The notes under the pieces are model-generated. The model had not been told where the DNA came from. It did no database searches and was given only the letters and a program-made list of their open reading frames with translations. DNA of 64,000 nt. Origin: Planctomycetota bacterium. GTDB lineage: Bacteria > Planctomycetota > Planctomycetia > Pirellulales > Pirellulaceae. Both the position numbers and the translations under genes were made by a program. Shown here piece by piece: positions 11,401 through 19,680 of the stretch; within the stretch, counting starts at the first letter, position 1; each line of letters begins with the position of its first letter. The DNA is taken from positions 111,633 through 175,632 of the forward strand of contig VGZA01000003.1 in assembly GCA_016872775.1 (NCBI GenBank), given 5' to 3'.

Positions 11401-14214
11401 TGCGTCATTCCGCATCTGTTTCACATTGTTCAAGGCGCACGATACCAGCGGCAGGCGGGGGAGCACTTCAACAAGCACACTTATCGTGACATTCAAACGA
11501 TTGCCGATCACGTGCATTACCTGGGCGCGACTCCCCACAGCGGGAACAACAAATCGGACGAGGCGGGTGGCGGCCACGCTCACGCCGGCGCCATGATCTA
11601 TCTGGGCGGTGCCTGGCCCGACCATTACCGCAATCAGATTTTCATGAACAACATTCATGGCCAGCGCCTGAATGTCGATGTGCCGCGTCCCAGCGGCTCC
11701 GGCTACATCGGCGGCCATGGCCCCGATTTTCTGCTCACTGGCGACCGCGCATCGCAAATCCTCAACCTGCGGTATGGACCTGACGGACAGGCCTGGATGA
11801 TCGACTGGTACGACATGCAGGCCTGCCATACTGGCGACGTCAAAGCCCACGATCGCAGCAACGGGCGGATCTACAAGATCCAGTACGGCGATCAGCGTTC
11901 CCCACCGGTCGATTTACGTGCGGCGACCGATCTGGAACTGGCGAACCATACGCTGCACAAGAACGACTGGTTCGTGCGGCACGCGCGGCGACTGTTGCAG
12001 GAGCGAGCCCAAATGCGGCCGATCGCCGGCGATGCTCTCGGTCGGCTGCGCGAGATCGCCGTCAGCCACGCCGACGACACGCGCCGGCTGCGCGCAGCCT
12101 GGGCGCTGCATGGTGTCGGTGGAATCGATTCGGCCTTGCACCAGAAACTGACGGTCGACTCGAGTCCTTATCTGCGCGGCTGGAGCATCCAGCTGGCGAT
12201 GGAGCCGGGCGCGGCTCTTCGCGAACAGATGCTGGACGAGCGAGGATTGGACAAACTGGCGGAGATGGCGCGAAGCGATCGTTCGCCCGTGGTGCGTTTG
12301 TACCTGGCGTCGGCGTTGCAGAGCATTCCAGCCGTTTCGCGCTGGACGATTCTTGCCGCATTGGCCCAACATGCGGAAGACGCTTCCGACCACAATCTTC
12401 CCTGCATGCTCTGGTATGCGGCGGAACCGCTGGCCGACCTCGATCCGGAACGGGCCCTGGCCCTGGCACTCGCCTCCGGATCGACGATGCCGTTGCTGCG
12501 CGAGCATATGCTGCGGCGCATCGGCAGTTCCGATCTGGCCGAATCGCTGCCATCGCTGTTGCGGGCACTCGGCAAATCGACCGATGCCGATTTGCAACTG
12601 ACATTCCTGCAGGCAATTCGCGCGGCGCTGCGCGGGCAACGACGCGTGAGCCCGCCCGAGGAATGGCAGGCCCTCGGCGGACGTCTGGCACAGAGCCCCT
12701 CGAACGCGGTACGCCTGCAGGCAATCGCACTGGGAGTCACGTTCGGCGACCCGGCGGCAACCGCCGCGGCACGCGGGATCGTCAATTCGACAAAGTCACC
12801 CACCGCCATGCGCCAGGAGGCGCTCCAGGCCCTGTTGTCTGCGCAGGATCCGGAACTTGGATCGGTACTCGTCGCCCTGCTTGACGATCCCGCGTTGCGC
12901 GAAGCCGCACTACGCGGACTGGCGCAGTACGACGACCCGCGCACCGCTGAGTTGCTGGTCAACGCCTATGGCAAACTCGCTCCCGCGGAAAAAAGGGCCG
13001 CATTGACCACGCTCTGTTCGCGCACCTCCCATGCCCTGACGTTGCTCGCAGCCGTTGAAGCCAAAAAAATTCCCGGTACCGACCTGACGGCGGACCTCAT
13101 CCGGCAGATGCAGTTCCTCAAACATGAACCTCTGCAGCAGCGATTGCAGGCGATCTGGGGCACGGCGCGCGAATCGGCCGAGGACAAACTGAAGCTGATT
13201 GAGCATTACCGGCAAGTCGTGGCGCAGTCCGAAAGCGCCGATCCTTGGCTCGGCAGAGCGGTCTTTTCCAGGACTTGCCAGCGCTGCCACATCCTTTATG
13301 GAATCGGAAACAAGGTCGGGCCTGACTTGACCGGCTCGAATCGTGTGAATCTCGATTACCTGCTCAGCAACATCGTCGATCCCAGCGCCGTGATGGCAAA
13401 AGAATACCAGCAGACGATCGTCGTTACCGACGGCGGGCTGGTCGTTTCTGGAATCGTCCGCGGCGAGGATGCCAGGTCGCTGACGCTGCAAACTGCGGAT
13501 GCCACCGTCATTGTGCCGATCGGCGAAATCGAAAGCCGAACGCTGAGCGACAAGTCGATGATGCCGGAAGACCAGTTGAAACAGTTCAGCGATCACGAAG
13601 TCCGATCGCTGATTGCCTACCTGTCGGGAAAAGAGCAAACGCCGATCCTGGCGACGCAGGAGCTGGCCGAACTGATCTTCAACGGTCGTGATCTGACCGG
13701 CTGGTCGGGACAGTCCGCGCTCTGGTCGGTTGAAAACGGGGAAATCGTGGGCCGCACGTCCGGGTTGGCTCGCAACGAGTTCCTGGTGAGTGACATGGCT
13801 GCGGCCGATTTTCGGCTCACACTGGAAGTCAAACTGGTGGCGAACGAGGGTAACAGCGGCATCCAGTTCCGCAGTCAGGCGCTGCCAGGAGACGTGAAGG
13901 GCTATCAGGCCGATGTCGGGCCAGGCTGGTGGGGAAAATTATACGAGGAACATGGACGAGCCCTGTTGTGGGAAAAGTCGGGTGAAGCCGCCGTGAAGTC
14001 CGGCGACTGGAATCGTTACGAAATCGAGGCGATCGGAACGCAGATCCGCACGAAGATCAACGGTCGGCTTTGCGTCGATCTGGACGATCCGCGTGGGGCG
14101 AACCGCGGCATCTTCGCACTGCAACTGCATTCCGGTGGTCCCACCGAAGTCCGCTTCCGCAATTTGAAGCTCGAAGTGATCGACGGGGAATCGACACCGG
14201 CCGCGGGGCGCTGA
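8416..14214 (+). CDS. Secreted VCBS / PVC-type dehydrogenase / HEAT / haem-binding / DUF1080 fusion protein
   Basis: Protein of 1932 aa from the ATG at 8416, which follows GGGGAGA and opens a signal peptide (MMPRAIFF...SLAPA). Domains: VCBS/FG-GAP repeats at about 30-420 (several D-x-D-x-D-G loops such as DVDGDGDND); a jelly-roll carbohydrate-binding-like segment at about 470-600; a PVC-type dehydrogenase beta-propeller at about 780-1170; HEAT-like repeats at about 1200-1580; one c-type haem site CQRCH at 1621-1625 in a PVC haem-binding domain; and a DUF1080 (3-keto-disaccharide hydrolase-like) domain at about 1745-1925. It probably acts outside the cytoplasmic membrane in polysaccharide or sugar oxidation; substrate unknown. 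The SMP-30-like gene follows after 15 bases, so an operon is likely. Confidence 0.85.
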   Translation: MMPRAIFFASVLRKMLPLAALAWMFSLAPAADKYVLDTFDRQRLSDEYYSEGAHAADLNRDGIPDVVYGPYWFEGPSYEKKYEIYPPKPQDREAYADHFFVWIHDFDDDGWNDVFTVGFPGTPAFVYQNPGAAGFDKHWRKHPVFDWVSNESPQLTQLVGDPRPELVCTRDGFFGFATVNWEKPFEPWVFHPVSEQITDKRFGHGLGIGDVNNDGRLDIVHAKGWFEQPEADALTARWIPHDAAFSTAYGGAEMYVYDVDGDGDNDVITSNAAHDFGLFWYEQKVADNGSTFQPHRIMGSHPSENRYGLVFSELHSVNLADIDGDGLKDIVTGKTYYSHHKGSPMWDAGAVVYWFKLVRGKEGVDWIPYQADGESGIGRQLSLVDLQSDRLLDVVVGGMKGAHVLRHRRAEVDKATWEQAQPKLYTGPAKISATGAAALRGRRIPLDAKTGRVAGAVEGESLKAKISAGSAAPQPMGGFDADRWSGDAQLWWTGAQPGDTLEVEFASKAGLFDLDIVLTCARDYGIVQLSLDGKPLGKPIDLYDPQVITTGVLSFPKLEWKEGKHKLGVQIVGANDKAAKAYMAGIDYLRLRDPNDKLPEPDEGVKPTAYDGRVLNLDFESGTLDDWKVDGEAFVGQPIRDDTVAKRRPDMRSGHRGNFWIGGYEKTGDKATGTLTSVPFPVTHDYASFLMNGGEHANTRVELVLKETGNVFYKVSGENNEELRQVVVDLRKLQGKEIFVRIADDNRGPWGHINFDHFRFHENRPAPLKSGAAALVVDEYPHSGLNAEEAAKAMKLPQGFRVTVGAAEPDVMQPIAMALDDRGRVWIAEAYEYPRRAEGAGRDRILIFEDRDGDGRFDDRKVFIEGLNLVSGLEVGFGGVWVGAAPELLFIPDRDGDDRPDGAPEVLLDGWGYQDTHETLNAFIWGPDGWLYGCHGVFTHSRVGKPGTPEEQRIPLNAAIWRYHPTRHQFDVFAHGTSNPWGVDFNDHGQAFCTACVIPHLFHIVQGARYQRQAGEHFNKHTYRDIQTIADHVHYLGATPHSGNNKSDEAGGGHAHAGAMIYLGGAWPDHYRNQIFMNNIHGQRLNVDVPRPSGSGYIGGHGPDFLLTGDRASQILNLRYGPDGQAWMIDWYDMQACHTGDVKAHDRSNGRIYKIQYGDQRSPPVDLRAATDLELANHTLHKNDWFVRHARRLLQERAQMRPIAGDALGRLREIAVSHADDTRRLRAAWALHGVGGIDSALHQKLTVDSSPYLRGWSIQLAMEPGAALREQMLDERGLDKLAEMARSDRSPVVRLYLASALQSIPAVSRWTILAALAQHAEDASDHNLPCMLWYAAEPLADLDPERALALALASGSTMPLLREHMLRRIGSSDLAESLPSLLRALGKSTDADLQLTFLQAIRAALRGQRRVSPPEEWQALGGRLAQSPSNAVRLQAIALGVTFGDPAATAAARGIVNSTKSPTAMRQEALQALLSAQDPELGSVLVALLDDPALREAALRGLAQYDDPRTAELLVNAYGKLAPAEKRAALTTLCSRTSHALTLLAAVEAKKIPGTDLTADLIRQMQFLKHEPLQQRLQAIWGTARESAEDKLKLIEHYRQVVAQSESADPWLGRAVFSRTCQRCHILYGIGNKVGPDLTGSNRVNLDYLLSNIVDPSAVMAKEYQQTIVVTDGGLVVSGIVRGEDARSLTLQTADATVIVPIGEIESRTLSDKSMMPEDQLKQFSDHEVRSLIAYLSGKEQTPILATQELAELIFNGRDLTGWSGQSALWSVENGEIVGRTSGLARNEFLVSDMAAADFRLTLEVKLVANEGNSGIQFRSQALPGDVKGYQADVGPGWWGKLYEEHGRALLWEKSGEAAVKSGDWNRYEIEAIGTQIRTKINGRLCVDLDDPRGANRGIFALQLHSGGPTEVRFRNLKLEVIDGESTPAAGR

Positions 14215-14229
14215 ACGAAAGGGATCGCG

Positions 14230-15285
14230 ATGAGACTGTTCGCTTCCGCCGGCGCGTTGATGATTGCATTGCTGGTGCTGGAACCGATGCCCGTAAGTGC
14301 AATCGGGGAGGAAACTCTGGCAAAAGGAACTTTGGTAATGGATCTTCGTCAGGTGGCTGTTCCGGTTCAATTGCTGGCGCCCGAGGCGCGGGTGCAGGTG
14401 GCGGCGGGTGTCTGCTTTCTCGAAGGCCCGGCGATTGACGCAGCCGGCAATCTCTACTGCAGCGACATCGCCGGCAATCGCATCCTCAAGATCGACGGCC
14501 AGGGGCTTCTTTCGGTTTTTCGCGCCGACAGCGGACGCACCAACGGCAATACGTTCGATGCCCGCGGACGACTGATCAGTTGCGAAGGGGCCGAGAACGG
14601 ACCTGGAGGACGCCGCCGGATCGTTCGCACCGACATGACCACCGGTGCGGTGGAAGTACTGACCGAACGTTACGAAGGCAAACGCTATAACAGTCCCAAC
14701 GATGTCGTCGTCGATCCGCGTGGCAGGATCTGGTTCACCGATCCGCTTTATGCCCCCGATCGCAGCATCATGGAGCATACGCACGAGGCGGTTTATCGAA
14801 TCGATACCGACAGCTCCGTTCACCGTGTCATCACGCAACCGTCGATCGGCCGGCCCAACGGCCTGGCGGTGACTGCCAATGGAAAAACGTTGTACGTGAT
14901 CGACAGTAATTACATTCGTCCCGACGCGCAGCGCAAGATCTGGGCGTTCGACATCGCCGACGATGGTTCGGTGTCCGGGCAGCGGCAGGTATACGATTTT
15001 GGTCGAGGGCGCGGCGGCGATGGGATGCGGCTTGATAGCCAAGGTAACCTCTGGGTCGCCGCCGGCATTGCCGCGCCCCGGACGGCGAACGAAACCGGTG
15101 ATGTCCCGACCGGCGTGTACGTGATCACACCCGACGGCAAACTGCTGGGCCGAATCCCGATCGCCGAGGATGTTGTGACAAACCTGACCTTCGGCGGACC
15201 CGATAAAAAGACGCTTTACGTCACCGCGGGCAAGACCATCTTCCGGATCTCGACCGCCGTCGCTGGATACTCGCTGTTCCCTTGA
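14230..15285 (+). CDS. Secreted SMP-30/gluconolactonase-like protein
   Basis: Protein of 351 aa with a signal peptide (residues 1 to about 25, ending PVSA). It reads as a six-bladed SMP-30/Gnl/LRE propeller. Family landmarks are FLEGPAIDAAGNLYCSDI (Glu metal ligand), YNSPNDVVVDPRGRIWFTDP (Asn ligand) and GDGMRLDSQGNLWVA (Asp ligand). Members hydrolyse sugar lactones. With the upstream DUF1080/PVC-dehydrogenase protein only 15 bases away, a plausible role is opening a lactone made by sugar oxidation; this is inferred. An AAGGGA Shine-Dalgarno site precedes the ATG. Confidence 0.85.
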   Translation: MRLFASAGALMIALLVLEPMPVSAIGEETLAKGTLVMDLRQVAVPVQLLAPEARVQVAAGVCFLEGPAIDAAGNLYCSDIAGNRILKIDGQGLLSVFRADSGRTNGNTFDARGRLISCEGAENGPGGRRRIVRTDMTTGAVEVLTERYEGKRYNSPNDVVVDPRGRIWFTDPLYAPDRSIMEHTHEAVYRIDTDSSVHRVITQPSIGRPNGLAVTANGKTLYVIDSNYIRPDAQRKIWAFDIADDGSVSGQRQVYDFGRGRGGDGMRLDSQGNLWVAAGIAAPRTANETGDVPTGVYVITPDGKLLGRIPIAEDVVTNLTFGGPDKKTLYVTAGKTIFRISTAVAGYSLFP

Positions 15286-15297
15286 GGTCCGTTTCTA

Positions 15298-15358
15298 ACC
15301 GCGGAGGACAGGGTGAGCGATATTACGGCGGAGGACGCGGTGAGCGCGGAGGAGATCG
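15298..15358. repeat. Short direct repeats of a GCGGAGGAC/GGTGAGCG motif
   Basis: GCGGAGGACAGGGTGAGCG, GCGGAGGACGCGGTGAGCG and a partial GCGGAGGAG follow each other in the short gap between convergent genes. Function unknown; it looks like degraded intergenic repeat DNA. Confidence 0.55.
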
Positions 15359-15421
15359 GCTGGATTTTCAAATGCCGATTTGAATCCGTTGGCAATTCTG
15401 CCCTGCTGGATGGCTCGTACG

Positions 15422-16357
15422 TCATTCCTGCAGCCAGCGCAGCAGGTGACGCGTCACCGACTGGGGGGCGTCGTACTGCACAAAATGCCCCGCTTCAGGG
15501 ATCGTAACCAACGTCAATTCGTTCGCCAACCAGTTCCAGGTGCCGTTCAGACCGTCGGACAAGAGGGCCGGGTCTTTCAGTCCGTGAATCACCAGCACCG
15601 GGCAGGCGATTTTGGGAAATTCCTCCTCCGGTTCCTGGTAGGGCTCGCGCGGATAATTCGCTTTGTAGTAATTCAACATTGCTTCGATCGACGACTTGCG
15701 GAACGCTTCGACGTAAAGGGTGCGGGCCTCGGGTTCGCGGATCCAGAACGCCAGTCCTTCCGGGGCCACCAGGCGGGCGGCATCGGGCTTTTGAAACTCG
15801 CGGGCGTACTGGCTGGCGGCCTGCTGGCCTTTGTTATGAGCCAACTCGCGCAGCATGCCTCGCGGATGCGGCAGGTTCAGAATCACCAGCCGCTCGGTCA
15901 TTTCCGGATGGGCCATCGCGAAACTCCAGGCCACTGCACCGCCCCAATCGTGACCAACGATCGTTGCACGCTCGCGGCCGAAATGCCTCACGACCGCGCG
16001 CAAGTCGGCGACCAGCTTGTCCATTCTGTATTGCTCGATTCCCTCCGGCTTGTCGCTTTCGTTGTAGCCACGCTGGTCGTATGCGACGACCTGAAAATGT
16101 TCGGCAAGGGCCGGCATCTGATGCCGCCAGCTATACCAGTAATCGGGAAATCCATGGATCATCACCAGCAGAGGTCCTTTGCCCCGCGTCACATAATGGA
16201 GCTTGACCCCGTCCGCATCGACGAATCCATGCTCGCCCAATGGCGGCTCCGCCGCGGCGCCCGGACTGGTGGCCAAGAACCCTATTGCGATACAAAGACA
16301 CGAAACAAGCATCGCGGTGAGCATTTCCTGGGACTGGTGCATTCTGTGTGCAATCAT
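15422..16357 (-). CDS. Exported alpha/beta hydrolase, epoxide-hydrolase-like
   Basis: Protein of 311 aa from the ATG at 16357; a longer frame from 16435 adds residues without signal-peptide character. The hydrophobic segment MLTAMLVSCLCIAIGFLATS ends in AAA, so export is likely. The fold signature is clear: oxyanion HGFPDYWYSW, nucleophile elbow GHDWGGAVAW with Asp as nucleophile (epoxide hydrolase or haloalkane dehalogenase type), and catalytic His in EAGHFVQYDAP near the C-terminus. Asp in the elbow and HGFP favour soluble epoxide hydrolase over esterase. It is a single gene facing the SMP-30 gene and divergent from the PSD1 gene. Confidence 0.83.
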   Translation of the reverse strand: MIAHRMHQSQEMLTAMLVSCLCIAIGFLATSPGAAAEPPLGEHGFVDADGVKLHYVTRGKGPLLVMIHGFPDYWYSWRHQMPALAEHFQVVAYDQRGYNESDKPEGIEQYRMDKLVADLRAVVRHFGRERATIVGHDWGGAVAWSFAMAHPEMTERLVILNLPHPRGMLRELAHNKGQQAASQYAREFQKPDAARLVAPEGLAFWIREPEARTLYVEAFRKSSIEAMLNYYKANYPREPYQEPEEEFPKIACPVLVIHGLKDPALLSDGLNGTWNWLANELTLVTIPEAGHFVQYDAPQSVTRHLLRWLQE

Positions 16358-16511
16358 CAGTGTGTTCCGTCTTGAATCGTGGTAGGTCGTCTGTTCTTTG
16401 GAGCAGTTTAGCACAATGGGTGAGCCGCCGTTCATGGACTTTTGGGCCCCGCTGATTTAGAATCAAAGGCCCGCCTGATCGATTTCGGCTGCCCTTTCGA
16501 GGACCTCCCGT

Positions 16512-19500
16512 ATGCGACGCTTTGTCTGGCTGATCCTGTTACTCCATTTCACCTGCGGGCAACGGATCGGACAGCAGGCCCAGGGCCAAAACCCAGGGCA
16601 GGGGCAGCGCGACGACGAGGGAATCCGTTTTTTTGAGGAGCGGATCCGCCCGGCACTGGCCCAACACTGTTACAGCTGCCATTCTTTGGAGGCTCAACGG
16701 GCCAAGAAGCTGCAAGGAGGCCTGTTTCTCGATTCGGCCGCAGGCCTGCTGGAAGGCGGCGACAGCGGACCGGCGATTGTCCAAGGCAAGTCGGCCGAGA
16801 GCCTGCTCATCAAGGCGCTCCGGCACGACGGGCTGGAAATGCCGCCGGCCGGCAAACTGCCCGATGCTTTGATTGCCGATTTCGCGCAGTGGATCGATCG
16901 CGGCGCGCCCGATCCGCGCGACGGCGCAGTACCGCTGCGGCCCAAACGCGAGATCGACATCGAGGCCGGTCGGCGCTGGTGGGCGTTTCGGCCGTTGCGA
17001 CCGGTGCCGCCACCCGACGCACCCGATCCGTCCGCTTCTGCCAGTCCGACCGCGGGATCCGGAACACCTCCTGACCGATCTCTGGTCTCGCCAATCGACC
17101 GCTTCCTGCTGCACGCGCAGCGGCAACAGGGCTTGCGACCTGGATCGCGCGCCTCGCGGGAAAAATTGCTGCGTCGAGCGTTCTTCGATCTGATCGGCCT
17201 GCCGCCAACACCGGAACAACTCGAAGCATTCCTGCGGGACGAATCGCCAACCGCATTCGCCGCGGTCATCGATCGCCTGCTGGACGATCCTGGCTATGGC
17301 GAAAAGTGGGCTCGCCATTGGCTGGATGCGGCGCGTTACGCCGAAAGTGGCGGCTACGAATTCGACGGTTTTCGGCCGGGTGCCTACCACTACCGGGACT
17401 GGGTAATTCGCGCATGGAATCGCGACCTGCCGTTCGACCAGTTCATTCGCCAGCAGTTGGCCGGTGACAAATTGACTCCGGACGATTACGACGGCGCGGC
17501 GGCGAGCGGGTTTCTGGTGGCCGGTCCTTATCCGGGCCAGATCACGGCCAAGACCGTGGAGCGTATTCGTTACGATCAGATCGACGATATGCTGATGACG
17601 GTCGGCGGATCGATGCTCGGCATGACGATCGGCTGCGTTCGCTGCCACGAACACAAGTACGATCCGATTCCGCAGGAAGACTATTACGCGTTGGCCGCAT
17701 CGCTGCAGTCGACCGTGCACGGCTCACGACAACTCGACCCTGACCCGGCCAAGACGATCACGGCTCAGAAACAACATCAGGCCGCGACACCGGCTCTCCT
17801 GGCAGCGGTCGAGGCGTTTGCTTCCGGGCAGTTTGCGGAGCGATTCGAGACCTGGAAGGCGGAGCTTTCGAAGCAGCCGGACAGCACGCGCTGGCAGACG
17901 TTCGAACCGATCTCGGCGGCGGCCGAACGATCGTGGCTGAAGTGGCAGGCGAATGGACTGCTCCTCCACGACGGCGCGATGCCGGTTGGATCGTTGTTGA
18001 GCCGCGGGGGAGAGTCGCGGCGCGTCGGCGGCCAGGAGATCATCACGATCGTCGCCCGCACGCATCAGAAAAATATCCAATCGCTGCGACTCGACGCCTT
18101 GACCGACAAATCGCTGCCGCAAAAAGGTCCGGGCTTGAACGGCGACGGAAGCTTCCAGTTGGCGGAACTCAAGGTGCTGGCCCGGCCGCTCGATCCCCAA
18201 GCCAAGGATCCACCGATCGAGTTGGCGCTGAAGCCATCGTTTGCTGGCGGCGCCGATCCCGATCAGCCGCTGGCAAATGCGTTGGACGGAAAGATGGAGA
18301 CCGCCTGGACGGTGCGCGCCACTGCCCGCGCCGACAACGCGGCGATCTTCGAACTGGCGTCACCGCTGGCGGGGTTTGATCAAGGGACGGAGCTTGAGTT
18401 TCAAATGCGGTTTGCCGATCAGGGGTTGGGCCGGTTCCGCTGGTCGTTCAGCATCGAGCCGAACCCGGCGACCTGGGCCGGCGAGGTAACCCCGCAGCAT
18501 CTCGGTGAACTGCGATCGCTGCTGGCGGCCGGCAATCAACAACTCGCGGAAGGTATGCGTCGGGCGATGATGCCTTGGTTCAGTCGGTTCGATGCGGAAG
18601 CGGCAAAGGTCTGGGACGCGCTGCGCACGCATCGGCAGTCCGAACCACGGCCGTCGCTGCCGGAGGTCTACACCACCACGGCCGGTGGGCAAGACGTCTA
18701 CCTGCTGCGCCGCGGCGAAGTCGACAGCAAAATCGAAAAGGCCCGTCCCGGCTTCGTACGCGTACTCTACGCGCCGACCGATGCCGTTCCTAATCCACTG
18801 GAAGAAGCAGCCACGGATCCGCGTGTGAGGTTGGCGAACTGGATGGTCGATGTCGAGCATGGAGCTGGATCGCTGCTCGCACGCGTCATCGTCAACCGAC
18901 TCTGGCAGCACCACTTCGGCCGCGGCCTGGTCGCAACACCCAACGATTTCGGCGCACAAGGAGAACGGCCAAGCCATCCGGAGTTGTTGGAATGGTTGAG
19001 CAGCGAACTGGTGCAGAGCGGCTGGAAGTTGAAAGCGATGCATAAGCGGATCATGTTGAGCGAGGCGTATCAGTTGTCGCACGACGTGATCCCGGAGAAT
19101 CTGGCGTTGGACCCGGACAATCGCTACCTCTGGCACTACCGACCGCGGCGACTCGACGCGGAACTGGTCCGCGACGCGCTGCTGGCCACCGGCGGCAATC
19201 TTGATCGAGCGATGTTCGGTCCGAGCCTGCTCGATGACTCGGTGCGACGCAGCGTCTACCTGCGAGTCAAACGCAGCGAACTCAGCCCCTGGCTGACGAC
19301 GTTCGATGCTCCCGAACCAACTCAGAGTATTGGCCAGCGCGTCAGTACCACCGTGCCGACGCAGGCGTTGACGTTGCTGAATTCAGCGTTCGTTCGCCGG
19401 CAAGCGGAATTGCTCGCGCGCCGCGTGCGATCCGCCCCAGACGTGCCGCTCGCCCAGGCCGTGGACCAGGCATACCGCGTGGCGCTGGGCCGCGCGCCGG

Positions 19501-19643
19501 CTGCTGCCGAACGCGACGAAATGCTGGCGTTCATCGAGGAACAAGCGGCACTCGCCGGCAGCGACGCCACGGCCCGAGACCGGGCACTGGTTGAGTTCTG
19601 TCAGGTGCTTTTTTGCCTGAGCGAATTTATGTATATCGACTAG
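16512..19643 (+). CDS. PSD1 and planctomycete cytochrome c protein (DUF1549/DUF1553)
   Basis: Exported protein of 1043 aa with signal peptide MRRFVWLILLLHFTCG. A PSCyt1 haem site CYSCHS is at about residue 56. DUF1549 follows (about 190-400, containing YGEKWARHWLDAARYAES). A second conserved CVRCHEHKYDPI motif is at about 376. The middle is variable, and DUF1553 (about 770-1000) ends it. The start has GAGGA upstream. This is the usual planctomycete partner of the DUF1501 gene that follows after 37 bases. The pair is thought to work at the cell surface in breakdown of complex substrates; the exact reaction is not established. Confidence 0.9.
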   Translation: MRRFVWLILLLHFTCGQRIGQQAQGQNPGQGQRDDEGIRFFEERIRPALAQHCYSCHSLEAQRAKKLQGGLFLDSAAGLLEGGDSGPAIVQGKSAESLLIKALRHDGLEMPPAGKLPDALIADFAQWIDRGAPDPRDGAVPLRPKREIDIEAGRRWWAFRPLRPVPPPDAPDPSASASPTAGSGTPPDRSLVSPIDRFLLHAQRQQGLRPGSRASREKLLRRAFFDLIGLPPTPEQLEAFLRDESPTAFAAVIDRLLDDPGYGEKWARHWLDAARYAESGGYEFDGFRPGAYHYRDWVIRAWNRDLPFDQFIRQQLAGDKLTPDDYDGAAASGFLVAGPYPGQITAKTVERIRYDQIDDMLMTVGGSMLGMTIGCVRCHEHKYDPIPQEDYYALAASLQSTVHGSRQLDPDPAKTITAQKQHQAATPALLAAVEAFASGQFAERFETWKAELSKQPDSTRWQTFEPISAAAERSWLKWQANGLLLHDGAMPVGSLLSRGGESRRVGGQEIITIVARTHQKNIQSLRLDALTDKSLPQKGPGLNGDGSFQLAELKVLARPLDPQAKDPPIELALKPSFAGGADPDQPLANALDGKMETAWTVRATARADNAAIFELASPLAGFDQGTELEFQMRFADQGLGRFRWSFSIEPNPATWAGEVTPQHLGELRSLLAAGNQQLAEGMRRAMMPWFSRFDAEAAKVWDALRTHRQSEPRPSLPEVYTTTAGGQDVYLLRRGEVDSKIEKARPGFVRVLYAPTDAVPNPLEEAATDPRVRLANWMVDVEHGAGSLLARVIVNRLWQHHFGRGLVATPNDFGAQGERPSHPELLEWLSSELVQSGWKLKAMHKRIMLSEAYQLSHDVIPENLALDPDNRYLWHYRPRRLDAELVRDALLATGGNLDRAMFGPSLLDDSVRRSVYLRVKRSELSPWLTTFDAPEPTQSIGQRVSTTVPTQALTLLNSAFVRRQAELLARRVRSAPDVPLAQAVDQAYRVALGRAPAAAERDEMLAFIEEQAALAGSDATARDRALVEFCQVLFCLSEFMYID

Positions 19644-19680
19644 AGGCGCTCACAAGCGGCGCCGGGAAAGGAACCGTACG

